In this document: positions 46,822 through 55,420 of the stretch, in pieces
How the letters are laid out: each line of letters starts with the position of its first letter
Position numbering within the stretch: the first letter of the stretch is position 1
Assembly (NCBI GenBank): GCA_029960085.1
Contig: JASCPG010000009.1
Location: 1 to 60,387, forward strand
Origin: Microbacteriaceae bacterium PS02067
Lineage (GTDB): Bacteria > Actinomycetota > Actinomycetes > Actinomycetales > Microbacteriaceae
Reading direction: 5' to 3'
Length of the DNA stretch: 60,387 bases
Translations under genes and position numbers: made by a program
The notes under the pieces: generated by a model
What the model saw: only the letters and a program-made list of their open reading frames with translations
What the model was told of the DNA's origin: nothing
Database searches by the model: none

Positions 46822-49418
46822 GCCAGGTCCCCGAACACCTCGTCGAAGCGTTCCACGAAGAATCCGTTGGGCCATTCGTCGATGAACTCTCCAGCCTCAT
46901 CGATCCGTAGCTCGCGGACGACCGCACGCCCCTCTGGGTCTTGGTCGACATAGATCACGGCGACATCGCCCGCGTCGAGAATGCCTTCTCGAATTCGACG
47001 CTGTACCCGCAGCATGAGGTTCTCGCTGTGCGTTTCGAGGACAACCTGATTTGCCCGACCGCCGGGCTGGATCGATTCGACGACGAGATCAGCGAGGTCC
47101 GCCTGCATTGCTGGGTGAAGGTGAATCTCGGGTTGCTCGACGATTATCACGGAGTTCGTACGGGCGGATAGTTCAACGACGATCGGAAGCACCTGCGATA
47201 TTCCGAACCCGACATCCGCGGGACTGAGCCTCACGCCAGAACGCTTGTCGGTGAGGACTACCGCTGCGGCGTCGCCCAGGATTCGACGGTCGTAATGGTC
47301 CGAGACAAGGATCGCGTCGAGCTCGTATTGAACGCCCAAGCGTTGCAAGTACTCGGATGCTTGCTGGCGCTCGGAAGTGTTGTCGAGCAAGAAGAAAGGA
47401 ACGTCCAGCCCAGCGGCGGCGGAGGAACGCGCGCTGATTCGTTCAGGCGCTTGACGGAGTGGGCCGAGGTACGACATCCGTCCGAGGATGTTTTTGGTCT
47501 CGACCGAGATGGCGTGGGTCAGTCCTGTCGCCGTTCGGAGCGCCGCGTCTGCAAGGCGAGGTCGAGTCGCGTCGGCCGTACGGAACGAGAGCTCGTCAAG
47601 TGTGTCAACTGAGACGGAGCCAGGCAGTAGTCCGTCCTTCGATGCTCTTACCTGGTCGATTCCGGCAGACCTAAGCGCGGCTCGCACGCGCTTGCCTTGT
47701 TGGTCGGATGGTGTCGGGCGGGGCGGGTAGACAGCTTCGGCGCTGTAGGCGAAGTCGACTACCCGCGCGATGTCGTCGGCGGACATGACGAAGCGACTGT
47801 CGTCGCCGTCGTCTTGATCCCAGGCGAACGACACCTTGCCTAGTGACAGGAGTGCCCTGATCACGCGAATTCCTCGCCCGTCGATATCGCTGCCCAGGGT
47901 CAGGTCAAGGGACCGGATGTCTTCCGGGTTCGGCAGGGCGATGGGGCTGTCGAGTAGGCCGCCGGAAGCGAACGACACGCCGATCTGCATGTCGCGGTGC
48001 TCATCCTGCCCGTGGACCATGCCGGCGTAGGCGCCCAGTTGGGTGAACTCGCCATTCGGTCGGACTGACTCGTGGGAAACGGATTGGCGGAGGAGCAATA
48101 GCGACTGGAGGATCGACGACTTCCCCGAGGAGTTCTTGCCGTAGACGAGCGTGAGGGGGCGAAGCGGTACACGAGTAGCGCGGTCGATGCTCTTGAAGCC
48201 CGCGATGCGAAGCTCGGTGAACAGGTGGCCGGGCGATTCCGGCCGGGGCTTCTCGCGCTTAGGAGGCGGCACGAGATGACGTGTCGGGTTCGTGTCCGCG
48301 TCAGGGAGGAGGTCAACGACCGGGAAAGCCCGCGCGAGCCAACCATCATCCGTTGGATCTTCGTGTGTTTCCAGCCAGTCATTGCAAACGGAGATCACTC
48401 TGTTCAGACCACTGTCATTGCCGCCCTCGTCCCCCACCATCGCAGCTGCGCCGTTCACGAGCAGCACCTTCTCGCGAGGTGGGGTCCCCTTCCCGGTGAC
48501 GACCCAGAGATGCGTCTGGATCGACGTGTTGAGAACACTGCGCGAAGGGAGAGCGATGACAGCTTCCACACGCCCATCCACGAGGAGCTCAGCACGCACA
48601 TGTCGGGAGCTTCCTCGCGAGGAGAATGACGCTGGCAGCAAGACGACCGCGCGGCCCGCGGGCGCGAGCGCACCTGCGATCACAGAAAGCCAGTGAGCGT
48701 CGCCGTCGACCGTGCGCGGCCGTAGCGATGAGTCCAGCGCACGTACCTTCGTCCCCATTGGCGGCTCAGCGACGATCGCGTCCCATTCCTCAGGAAAGTC
48801 TCCACTGATGACCGTGTTGGTTCCCGCAGGGGCGCCTTCCAGGAAGTCGAACGTTGCAACGCTCCCATGCACACCAAGAAGCGCCATACGCATCACGGTG
48901 AGGGACGCGATGTCGTCGTCGATGTCCACTCCCCATACAACGTTGCGCGGGTGCTTTCGCTCTGCCGCGATTAGCGTCCCGCCCAATCCGCACGCAGGAT
49001 CCAGCAGCCGCTGCCCAGGCCCGACGAGTGCGGCCATCAGTTCCTCGACCTGCGTGCTACTCGCGTGGCTGAGGCCAGCCCTGGACAGCCGCTCGCTCCG
49101 CAACTGTAGGAGCGCCTCGAAGACGAGCCAATGCCCGTACTGGCCGCGTGGAACGTATCGTCTGACCGCTTCTGCGAGCTTCTTCGCACCCGCCGGGCTG
49201 ATTGATCGAAGCGAAGAACCCTTGTCGTCACTACGCGGTGGAAAGTACAAGAGCCGATCGTCGTCATACTCCCATGTGCGATGCACTAGCTCGCAGGCAG
49301 CATCCAGCGCGGCCTCAAGAGACTCACCCCCACGCACGGAGTCGAGCAGCAGCATCGCAACCCGCCGAGGGTCCAACTGATCAGCGAGTTCGTCCTCGTC
49401 TTCAATGTGGTCATCCAC
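46818..49418 (-). CDS. N6-methylase-like domain fused to an OLD/DUF3696 AAA ATPase
   Basis: The product has 866 residues from GTG 49418. Residues about 90-310 resemble an HsdM-type N6-adenine methylase: motif I DPACGLGGTL (140-149), but motif IV reads EPPM (218-221) instead of NPPF/Y, so methyl transfer may be lost. Residues 400-866 are an ABC-type ATPase: P-loop YGKNSSGKSS (426-435), VGFGISQVLPIVVE (signature-like), VIIVEQPEIHLHP (Walker B) and LETHSENLMLRV, ending in the DUF3696 motif GEFIDEWPNGFFVE. The fusion may sense DNA through the inactive methylase and control its partner. Such domain pairing is not one I know as a named system. Confidence 0.85.
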   Translation of the reverse strand: MDDHIEDEDELADQLDPRRVAMLLLDSVRGGESLEAALDAACELVHRTWEYDDDRLLYFPPRSDDKGSSLRSISPAGAKKLAEAVRRYVPRGQYGHWLVFEALLQLRSERLSRAGLSHASSTQVEELMAALVGPGQRLLDPACGLGGTLIAAERKHPRNVVWGVDIDDDIASLTVMRMALLGVHGSVATFDFLEGAPAGTNTVISGDFPEEWDAIVAEPPMGTKVRALDSSLRPRTVDGDAHWLSVIAGALAPAGRAVVLLPASFSSRGSSRHVRAELLVDGRVEAVIALPSRSVLNTSIQTHLWVVTGKGTPPREKVLLVNGAAAMVGDEGGNDSGLNRVISVCNDWLETHEDPTDDGWLARAFPVVDLLPDADTNPTRHLVPPPKREKPRPESPGHLFTELRIAGFKSIDRATRVPLRPLTLVYGKNSSGKSSILQSLLLLRQSVSHESVRPNGEFTQLGAYAGMVHGQDEHRDMQIGVSFASGGLLDSPIALPNPEDIRSLDLTLGSDIDGRGIRVIRALLSLGKVSFAWDQDDGDDSRFVMSADDIARVVDFAYSAEAVYPPRPTPSDQQGKRVRAALRSAGIDQVRASKDGLLPGSVSVDTLDELSFRTADATRPRLADAALRTATGLTHAISVETKNILGRMSYLGPLRQAPERISARSSAAAGLDVPFFLLDNTSERQQASEYLQRLGVQYELDAILVSDHYDRRILGDAAAVVLTDKRSGVRLSPADVGFGISQVLPIVVELSARTNSVIIVEQPEIHLHPAMQADLADLVVESIQPGGRANQVVLETHSENLMLRVQRRIREGILDAGDVAVIYVDQDPEGRAVVRELRIDEAGEFIDEWPNGFFVERFDEVFGDLA

Positions 49419-49625
49419 GGGGGCAGTCTATTGATACGCACGCATGGCGGCTGGACGCGAATCCTGCGCTCAAGGCCTGGACACTCGCCGACGCAGGTTG
49501 AGCCAGAATGCTCTCGATCCGACTACCGCGCCCAACTGTGGTGCCGGAGGGGTCCGTTCGGCTCCAGGCAAGAAACTGCGTAGCGCCTTGCCTTCGGTCG
49601 CGGTGTCAGTGGCTACGATTGCGAT

Positions 49626-50420
49626 GTGACGGACGACCACGTGGAGTTTGAGAACCCACCCGTTCGAGAAGCAGTCATAGGGATCGAGTTCAATCCCTTG
49701 CCGCTGAGCATCATCGATCTCGCGATGTTGACTGATGAATGGCGGGCTGAGTTTCCGATCGTGCAGGAGCAGCCGGCGCTCGACCCTTCGACCGCCGTCG
49801 CGCCAGGAGCGGGCGGCCCAGGCATCCACTTTGGCAGTGGGGTTCCCCCCGTTCGCCTTTGGCTCATCGAGCAGTCAGGTCACTTCCTCATCCAGTTACA
49901 GAGGGATCGTCTTCTTCTGAACTGGCGAAAGGTAAATGAAGGCAGCGAGTACCCGCGCTACGCCGTTCTTCGTGACAAGTTCGCGGGATTGCTCAGCGGC
50001 CTGCGCCGGTTTCTCCGATCGATTCATCCGGGCGCAGATGTCTCATTGACCGTCGCGGAGTTCACCTATATCAATCGGATTGCCACGGAGGGGAGTGCAG
50101 AGACCGTGTTCTCGGTGCTTCGCGAGCCAACGACGCCGCTTCCGGGCGAGCCCCTTGTCGTGCGATTTCAGGAGATTCGGAACGTTCACCATTCGGAGAG
50201 TGCCGCGCCCGGTCAGCTGTCTATCTCGACCGAGCCAGCCGTCATCAACGGGGTTGCCGAGATTCAGCTCACGGTATCTACTAAGTTCTTTCCTACGGCG
50301 ATCTCTGAAGATGCATCGATGCTTGCAGTCCTGGATGAGGCCAGGAATGTATCTCGTCAAGCATTCGTTGCCTTCACGACCGAGTCAATGCATGCGAACT
50401 GGGGGGTAGCGGGTGAGTAG
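49626..50420 (+). CDS. TIGR04255-family protein
   Basis: The product has 264 residues from GTG 49626. The N-terminus FENPPVREAVIGIEFNPLPL and the pattern LIQLQRDRLLLNWRKVNEG followed by YPRYAVLRDKF match TIGR04255, a sporadically distributed family of unknown function. TACGAT ends six bases before the start and no Shine-Dalgarno is seen, so it may be leaderless. The next gene overlaps by eight bases. Visibly lower GC than the core suggests transfer. Confidence 0.8.
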   Translation: MTDDHVEFENPPVREAVIGIEFNPLPLSIIDLAMLTDEWRAEFPIVQEQPALDPSTAVAPGAGGPGIHFGSGVPPVRLWLIEQSGHFLIQLQRDRLLLNWRKVNEGSEYPRYAVLRDKFAGLLSGLRRFLRSIHPGADVSLTVAEFTYINRIATEGSAETVFSVLREPTTPLPGEPLVVRFQEIRNVHHSESAAPGQLSISTEPAVINGVAEIQLTVSTKFFPTAISEDASMLAVLDEARNVSRQAFVAFTTESMHANWGVAGE

Positions 50421-50922
50421 CGCTCTGACACTTGATCGGCCGACAGGGATCTCGCGAGGCCTCTTCGGCTGGGACTCTCGGCCCGTGACGCAAAGGACTG
50501 CGTCACGCGCCGTCTCGTCCAGCACCGCGCAATCTGCGGAGGTGAGTGAGGGCCGGGACGCGCTTCTCGACTATGCCGCGACGCGACTGGACGCCCTGCG
50601 TGAGCGGGGTGTCTCAGAACTCGCTGCGGTCAACACGTTGCTTGCTCTGCAAAGTCTCGTGAAGAGCGACGCTGCGACCCCTCAGGTGGGTATCGACGGT
50701 GATGGTGGCATTGAGACGGAATGGCTTGTCGATGGTCGGTCGCTTATCCTCAACTGCGGTGTTGATGGAACGAACGTGCTCTGGGCTCTGGATGAGGACT
50801 GCCAGATGCTCTTTCGGCGCGAGTTCAATGCGCGGATGGTCGACGAGAGCCTCCTAGGGCTCGCTCGCGACTTGATTGACCGAATGAATCGCGGCGTTCG
50901 GAACAGCGTCCGATCGAGTTAG
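50413..50922 (+). CDS. Uncharacterised protein in the TIGR04255 operon (1)
   Basis: The product has 169 residues from GTG 50413, overlapping the TIGR04255 gene. The N-terminal 50 residues are Ser/Thr/Arg-rich and probably disordered. Then come a helical region (GRDALLDYAATRLDALRERG), strands (TEWLVDGRSLILNCGVDGTN) and a C-terminal helix. No known motif, no membrane segment. TIGR04255 proteins often have such small partners; function unknown. Confidence 0.7.
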   Translation: MSSALTLDRPTGISRGLFGWDSRPVTQRTASRAVSSSTAQSAEVSEGRDALLDYAATRLDALRERGVSELAAVNTLLALQSLVKSDAATPQVGIDGDGGIETEWLVDGRSLILNCGVDGTNVLWALDEDCQMLFRREFNARMVDESLLGLARDLIDRMNRGVRNSVRSS

Positions 50923-50926
50923 CAGG

Positions 50927-51436
50927 GTGGGCTTCCCGGACGAACTGGTCACACTCCCGCGTGATCACGGCACGCTGTTCTTCGTGCCGAACACTGACGA
51001 TGTGCTTCGACGCTTCAATCCCGACAACGAGGATATTCGAGACGTCGTTTCGGTCGACGAGGGCGGGGTAACTCGGTATCGCCTCAAGAGCGGGGCGCTA
51101 ACGGGCTTCAGCGATGATGGCTGTTCCGTTGGGCGAGACCAGATACTACGTGAGGCTGAACTGGACCGTGCGGTGATGCTCCATCCCAAGCACCGGAAGC
51201 TCGCTGAGGCTGCAGTTGATGCGATTCGGGACCTGGTCCACCCCGACAGTGCGGGGGAAGAGCGGCAGCCATTCGATGTCGCTCCTGACGCTTACCCCGC
51301 AAGTGATCCCAATCCTCAACGCTGGCAAGTGGCACATGCGCTGATCACACTGGCTGAGGGCTACACGAGGTCGGCCCGCACGACAGCGGTGGGCACCCTC
51401 GCGCGGACTGTCTTCAATCCGTTGGTCACCCCCTGA
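50927..51436 (+). CDS. Uncharacterised protein in the TIGR04255 operon (2)
   Basis: The product has 169 residues from GTG 50927, four bases after the previous stop. LPRDHGTLFFVPNTDDVLRR and DPNPQRWQVAHALITLAEGY are the clearest features; the latter helix suggests a binding surface. No known motif. It completes a compact three-gene operon of unknown function with GC lower than its surroundings. Confidence 0.7.
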   Translation: MGFPDELVTLPRDHGTLFFVPNTDDVLRRFNPDNEDIRDVVSVDEGGVTRYRLKSGALTGFSDDGCSVGRDQILREAELDRAVMLHPKHRKLAEAAVDAIRDLVHPDSAGEERQPFDVAPDAYPASDPNPQRWQVAHALITLAEGYTRSARTTAVGTLARTVFNPLVTP

Positions 51437-51486
51437 GGTGATGACGTTGCGTCGCCCGGGTCTGGCGGGTGCCAGTGAGACGATCG

Positions 51487-51675
51487 TCAACCAACCCCGA
51501 GAAATCGACGGACGGCTTCGAGTTGTTCGTTCGACACTGGTCGGCGAGTGTCCGCGTGGATAGCTTCAACCAGCATGTGATTCACCTCGGTTCCGTCAGC
51601 ACGGACCACATAGCCGATAGTCGCGGCGACACCGCCCACTCCAGGCACCGTCGAAATCTGCACGCGTCGCTTCAT
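51487..51675 (-). CDS. Small uncharacterised protein
   Basis: The frame has 62 codons from ATG 51675, inside a longer frame that lacks support. TACGAT ends seven bases before the ATG, suggesting a leaderless start. The product (KRRVQISTVPGVGGVAATIG at its N-terminus, ending VRRFLGVG) has coding-like composition. No family is recognised. It is convergent with the TIGR04255 operon. Confidence 0.5.
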   Translation of the reverse strand: MKRRVQISTVPGVGGVAATIGYVVRADGTEVNHMLVEAIHADTRRPVSNEQLEAVRRFLGVG

Positions 51676-51782
51676 GGGATCGATCGTAGTGAAACTGGGT
51701 CGTGCGGTTGACGACGTAGGAATTCGCAATCTAGGTGTGCGCAGCGAGCTTCGATCCGCTCGCAATGTAGCGCGGTACGGGG

Positions 51783-51885
51783 GCATTTCACGCAAAGTCA
51801 ACCGGGATCCGACAGAGGTGTAGGCTTTTTTGAAGTTGTCCATTTCGCGGATGAAATGTCCACGCGATGTCCATTTGGACATTTC
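51783..51885 (+). repeat. Boundary repeat, copy D
   Basis: TGTAGG (51819), TGTCCATTTC (51837), GAAATGTCCA (51853-51862) and the inverted TGGACATTTC (51876-51885) match copy B box by box, with spacing one base shorter. Upstream GCATTTCACGCAAAGTCAA resembles the sequence before copy A (GCATTTACGCAAAGTAA). It lies at the right edge of the defence island, against the ISL3 element. Confidence 0.75.
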
Positions 51886-53322
51886 TGGGCTCATCGCGAA
51901 TGAGAGTGTAGGAGCGGTCTGAATCCGCCGGCTTCGAGGAGCGATCTGGCGACGTAGTGCGTGAGGTGCCGGAAGCCGAGGGCGGAACCGCGAAGGTGCT
52001 CCAGCCGGCCGTGGATGGCCTCCGTTGGGCCGTTGCTCGTTGCGGGGCGGTCGAAGAACGCGAGGATGTCCGCGGCGCGCTGCTTCAGCGTGCGGCCGAG
52101 GCGACGGACCTCTTGAGCAGCGCGGGAACGCCGTTGCTGACAGAGTCGATCACCGCCCGCATCATCTCCTTCGCCTTGTTCTTGTCGGGTTCGCGGTAGG
52201 CGGCGACGATGCGCTGGTAGATGCCCCAGGTCGCTTCGACCTCGACGTGCTCCTCGGCGGCGAACACCGCGTCGAGCCGCGCGGTCTGCTTCTCGGTGAG
52301 GAAGCTCGCGCCGGTGTGGAGGGTGCGGCGGACCCCGTAGAGCGGGTCGCCGGCGTGACCGCGGTGCCCGAGCGTGTCTTGCTGAACCCGCTGCCGGGTC
52401 CGGTCCAGGGCGTCGCCGGCGAGACGGACGACGTGGAACGGGTCCATCACCGGAACCGCGTCGGGGAGCTCTTCGGCCGCGGCGGTCTTGAACCCGGAGA
52501 ACCCGTCCATCGCGACCACCTCGACCGCGTCACGAAAGGCGTCGTCGCGGTCGGCGAGCCAGGTCTTGAACGCCGCCTTCGACCGGCCCTCGACCATGTC
52601 CAGCAGCAGTGCTGGGCCGGCGCCATCGCGGACCGGGGTGAGGTCGATGATCACGGTGACGTACTTGTCGCCACGCCTGGTTTGGCGCCAGACGTGCTCA
52701 TCGACGCCAATGACCTTCACGCCCTCAAACCGCGTGGGGTAGTTCATCAGCAGCCGCTTGCCTTCAGCCAGGACCGCGTTGTTGGCGGTGTCCCACGCGA
52801 CCCCGAGTCCCTCGGCGACACGGGCGACGGTGAGGTGTGCGACCACGATCCCATCCAGCGCCCACCGCAGTCCGGTGCGCGAGAGCTTCGCGCGTGGCTC
52901 CGCCGCGGCGCTGGTGTCTTGGCGCCACACGTGTCCGCAGTCGGCACAGCGGTAGCGGCGCACGACAACTTCCAGCACGGTCGTTCGCCAGCCCAGCGGC
53001 TCGTGCGCCAACCGCCGGATCACGGTGTCACGAGCAGCGCCTTCGCTGCCGCACCGTCGGCATCACTGATCTGGTTCCACCACGCGGCACGCGAGGACCG
53101 CACGATCCGGTTCAAGTCGTTGTCCGGTCACGCTCAGACCGAGGCCGTCGAGTCGAGCGAAGGCGGTCAGGTCAGGGCGGCCGAAGCCGGCCGGCGGGGT
53201 AGCGTCGGTCACGTTGAGGTCTTTCGGATGATGGCGGAGGAACCTCCACCGTCGGGAGATCTCGATGTCTACCTGCGGACCGACGCGCCCGGCCGACCTA
53301 CACCGTCATCTGAGAAGACCCC
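51804..53322 (-). mobile_element. ISL3-family insertion sequence, degenerate
   Basis: The element spans the broken transposase. The right end on the minus strand begins GGGGTCTTCTCAGATGACGG, then TGTAGG, resembling ISL3 terminal repeats (GGxTCTTC ... GTGTAG). The left end is less clear: GGGATCC ... CAGAGGTGTAGG at 51804-51824 is a weak match and coincides with copy D. Exact ends and any target duplication are uncertain. Confidence 0.6.
51891..53212 (-). pseudogene. ISL3-family transposase with nonsense codon and frameshift
   Basis: The reading is a complete ISL3 transposase of about 440 residues if two lesions are repaired. From GTG 53212 the N-terminus reads TDATPPAGFGRPDLTAFARL. An in-frame TGA at about 53070, where VEPDQ-W-CRRCG is expected, stops it. 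The zinc-finger region (RRYRCADCGHVWRQD) and DDE core (GVDEHVW, VVAMDGFSGF, MDPFHVVRLAG) follow. Near 52110 one G is missing (AAGAGG for AAGGAGG), after which the C-terminus LTHYVARSLLEAGGFRPLLH continues in another frame. It is inactive. Confidence 0.85.
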
Positions 53323-53797
53323 TGAAACGTCTTCGACGACGACGGGACCGGCGAGGAGGAGGGCGCGGTGAGCTAAAGGAATGGAGCTTGCTCGGCTTCG
53401 ACGACGCCGCAAGCTCCGGTGAATCGGTCGGTACTGGTCGGTCGTCGTCGGTCACCACCGGATGGCGGCGTCCCCCACGCTCGGCGTTTGCGCAGGTCAG
53501 CGGCGCGTGCGCCCAGTGGGCGCATCAAGCGATAGACGCAAAGTCGACGTGATTAGGTCGTCGGTTCGATTCCGACAGGCTGTTCGGTTCTGGTGGTCGC
53601 GCGATGCGCTGGCCTCACGGCTCTGCCCGACACCGACGTCTCTCTCCTCTGCGACGGACCCCTCGCCGGCTGAGCGGTCGCGGCCGGCATCCTCTCCGTG
53701 TGTCGATAGGCCTCGCACCGCTGGGCAACGCAGCATGGCGTTGCGTCGCGACCTGGCGACGGCTCGGCGGGGCGCGATCGTCTCGTGCGTTGGCGGA
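53323..53797. other. 475-bp region without a gene, with tRNA relic
   Basis: Only shadow frames are present. It lies between the ISL3 end and the monooxygenase gene. The only recognisable item is a T-arm-like segment at 53551-53583. The rest looks like eroded sequence. Confidence 0.5.
53551..53583 (+). other. Relic of a tRNA 3' end (T-arm)
   Basis: GTCGG-TTCGATT-CCGAC (53560-53576) is a perfect T-arm with the standard seven-base loop, followed by AGGCTGT as a possible acceptor strand. The matching 5' half (ACAGCCT, D-arm, anticodon arm) is not seen upstream. It may be the attachment-site remnant of an element that inserted in a tRNA gene. Confidence 0.45.
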
Positions 53798-54109
53798 CTA
53801 CGGGAGCTTGGACGCGAGGACGTCGGCCGCCAGGATCTCGGGTGCTGCGCTGAGGAGGTGCTGGTTGGCCATCAGGGCTGCGACGATGGCGCCGTTGGCG
53901 TGGGCGTCGCGAGCGGCCTCGTCGGGGAATGCATCGAAGATCCAGAAGGTGTCGGCGTGGGTCCTGACCGCGAACCAGACAATCGTTCCTACTTCTTCGT
54001 TGGCGAGTGCGACAGCGCCGGCGAGCAGATCGGCGAGCGCGTCGTGCTGTCCATCGGCCGCGACGATCTTGGCGACGAAGGCATACGGAAGTGATGCGGG
54101 TGTGGACAT
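53798..54109 (-). CDS. Antibiotic biosynthesis monooxygenase-like (YgiN type)
   Basis: The product has 103 residues. YAFVAKIVAADGQHDALADL, VWFAVRTHADTFWIFDAFPD and the C-terminal helix match the dimeric ABM ferredoxin-like fold, as in quinol monooxygenase YgiN. It acts on small aromatic substrates without a cofactor. ATG 54109 has AGAGTCC upstream. It diverges from the GlxA-type regulator across 108 bp, which probably controls it. Confidence 0.88.
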   Translation of the reverse strand: MSTPASLPYAFVAKIVAADGQHDALADLLAGAVALANEEVGTIVWFAVRTHADTFWIFDAFPDEAARDAHANGAIVAALMANQHLLSAAPEILAADVLASKLP

Positions 54110-54217
54110 GAGGGACTCTCCTAGGTGTCGAGGCTTCTTGGTGAAGCGAGTTCAGCCTATGACGAGCGAGGACCGGTGGGGAGTGGCGTATACGACAGTA
54201 TTGCTATTGTTTACGTC

Positions 54218-55159
54218 ATGCGTATCGGACTGATCGCGATCGACGGCTGCTTCGGTTCGGCTATCGCGTCGATCATCGACATCGTGCGGGTGGCCGACGG
54301 TGCCCGCGGCGATGTCGACCCGCGGATCGACCCGATCGAACTCGCCATCCTCGGACCGAAACGGCGAGTGACCACGACGGCATCGATGACCCTGTCGGTG
54401 GACCACCCGCTGTCGGAGTCCGGAGAGTTCGACGTGGTCGTCGTCCCTGCGCTCGGAACCCTTACGGCCGCCGCTACCAACGACGTCCTCCAGAGCCGAG
54501 ATGCTCGTTCGGTCATCGCCTCGCTCGGGCGCCTCGACGAGGCGACCACCCGGATCGCCGCGGCGTGCACCGGCGTGTTCGCTGTCGCCGAGACCGGACG
54601 GATGCATCATCGGCGGGCGACGACCAGCTGGTTCCTGGGGCCGGAGTTCCTGAAGCGCTATCCGACCGTCGCCCTCGATCTCGACACCATGGTCGTGGTC
54701 GACGGAAACCTCGTCACCGCCGGCGCCGCGTTCGCCCACATCGACCTCGCGCTCTCACTCGTGCGATCGATCAGCCCCGACCTGGCCCAACATGTCGCCA
54801 AGCTCCTCATCATCGACGAGCGCCCGTCGCAGGCGGCCTTCGTCGCCTACGAACATCTCCGGCACGAGGACCCGATCGTCGTCGAGTTCGAACGCTTCGT
54901 GCGCGCCCGCCTGGACGAACCGTTCAACGTCGCCTTCGTCGCGCAGTCGCTCGGCACCAGCCGGCGCACCCTCGAACGACGAGTCCGTGCGGCGCTCAAC
55001 CTCACTCCGCTCGGCTTCGTCCAACGGCTTCGCATCGAACGAGCTCGGCACCTCTCAGCAACCACGGACCTCACCTCCGCCGAGATCGCGCCACGGGTCG
55101 GCTACGCGAACGCCGAGACTCTGCGCTCTCTCCTGCGTAGGGAGCGACGCCGTTCCTGA
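54218..55159 (+). CDS. GlxA-type regulator (DJ-1/PfpI domain plus AraC HTH)
   Basis: The product has 313 residues from ATG 54218; the longer frame from 54125 would overlap the divergent promoter region. The N-terminal DJ-1/PfpI domain (RIGLIAIDGCFGSAIASIID; VVVPALGT; AAACTGVFAVAETGR with a nucleophile-elbow Cys) is followed by an AraC DNA-binding domain (NVAFVAQSLGTSRRTLERRV and EIAPRVGYANAETLRSLLRR). TATTGT ends seven bases before ATG, so it may be leaderless. It probably regulates the divergent monooxygenase gene. Confidence 0.9.
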   Translation: MRIGLIAIDGCFGSAIASIIDIVRVADGARGDVDPRIDPIELAILGPKRRVTTTASMTLSVDHPLSESGEFDVVVVPALGTLTAAATNDVLQSRDARSVIASLGRLDEATTRIAAACTGVFAVAETGRMHHRRATTSWFLGPEFLKRYPTVALDLDTMVVVDGNLVTAGAAFAHIDLALSLVRSISPDLAQHVAKLLIIDERPSQAAFVAYEHLRHEDPIVVEFERFVRARLDEPFNVAFVAQSLGTSRRTLERRVRAALNLTPLGFVQRLRIERARHLSATTDLTSAEIAPRVGYANAETLRSLLRRERRRS

Positions 55160-55232
55160 CCTATCGCCATGCCTTAGAACCACCTCTCAGCACGTCGCGT
55201 CGACGCTTCTGCGTCGCCCCTGGACGTCCACT

Positions 55233-55420
55233 GGGACTGTCTGAATAACGGTGTGTGGGGTCCGGCCTGATCCGTAAGGAGATGGCCGTGGCTGACACGG
55301 CCGATGTCGTTGTTAACGACGAGATGATTGATCCCGTGACCGGGGAGATCATCGATCAGAAAGAAATCGCCCAGCGGCTGCTCGCGCAGGCGAAGGAGCA
55401 GGGGGTGAGTCTGACCGAGT
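55233..55420 (+). mobile_element. IS256-family left end remnant
   Basis: The terminal repeat GGGACTGTCTGAATAACGGT begins at 55233 and continues GTGTGGGG, typical of IS256 ends. It is followed by the first 45 codons or so of an IS256 transposase. The rest of the element is gone. Confidence 0.75.
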
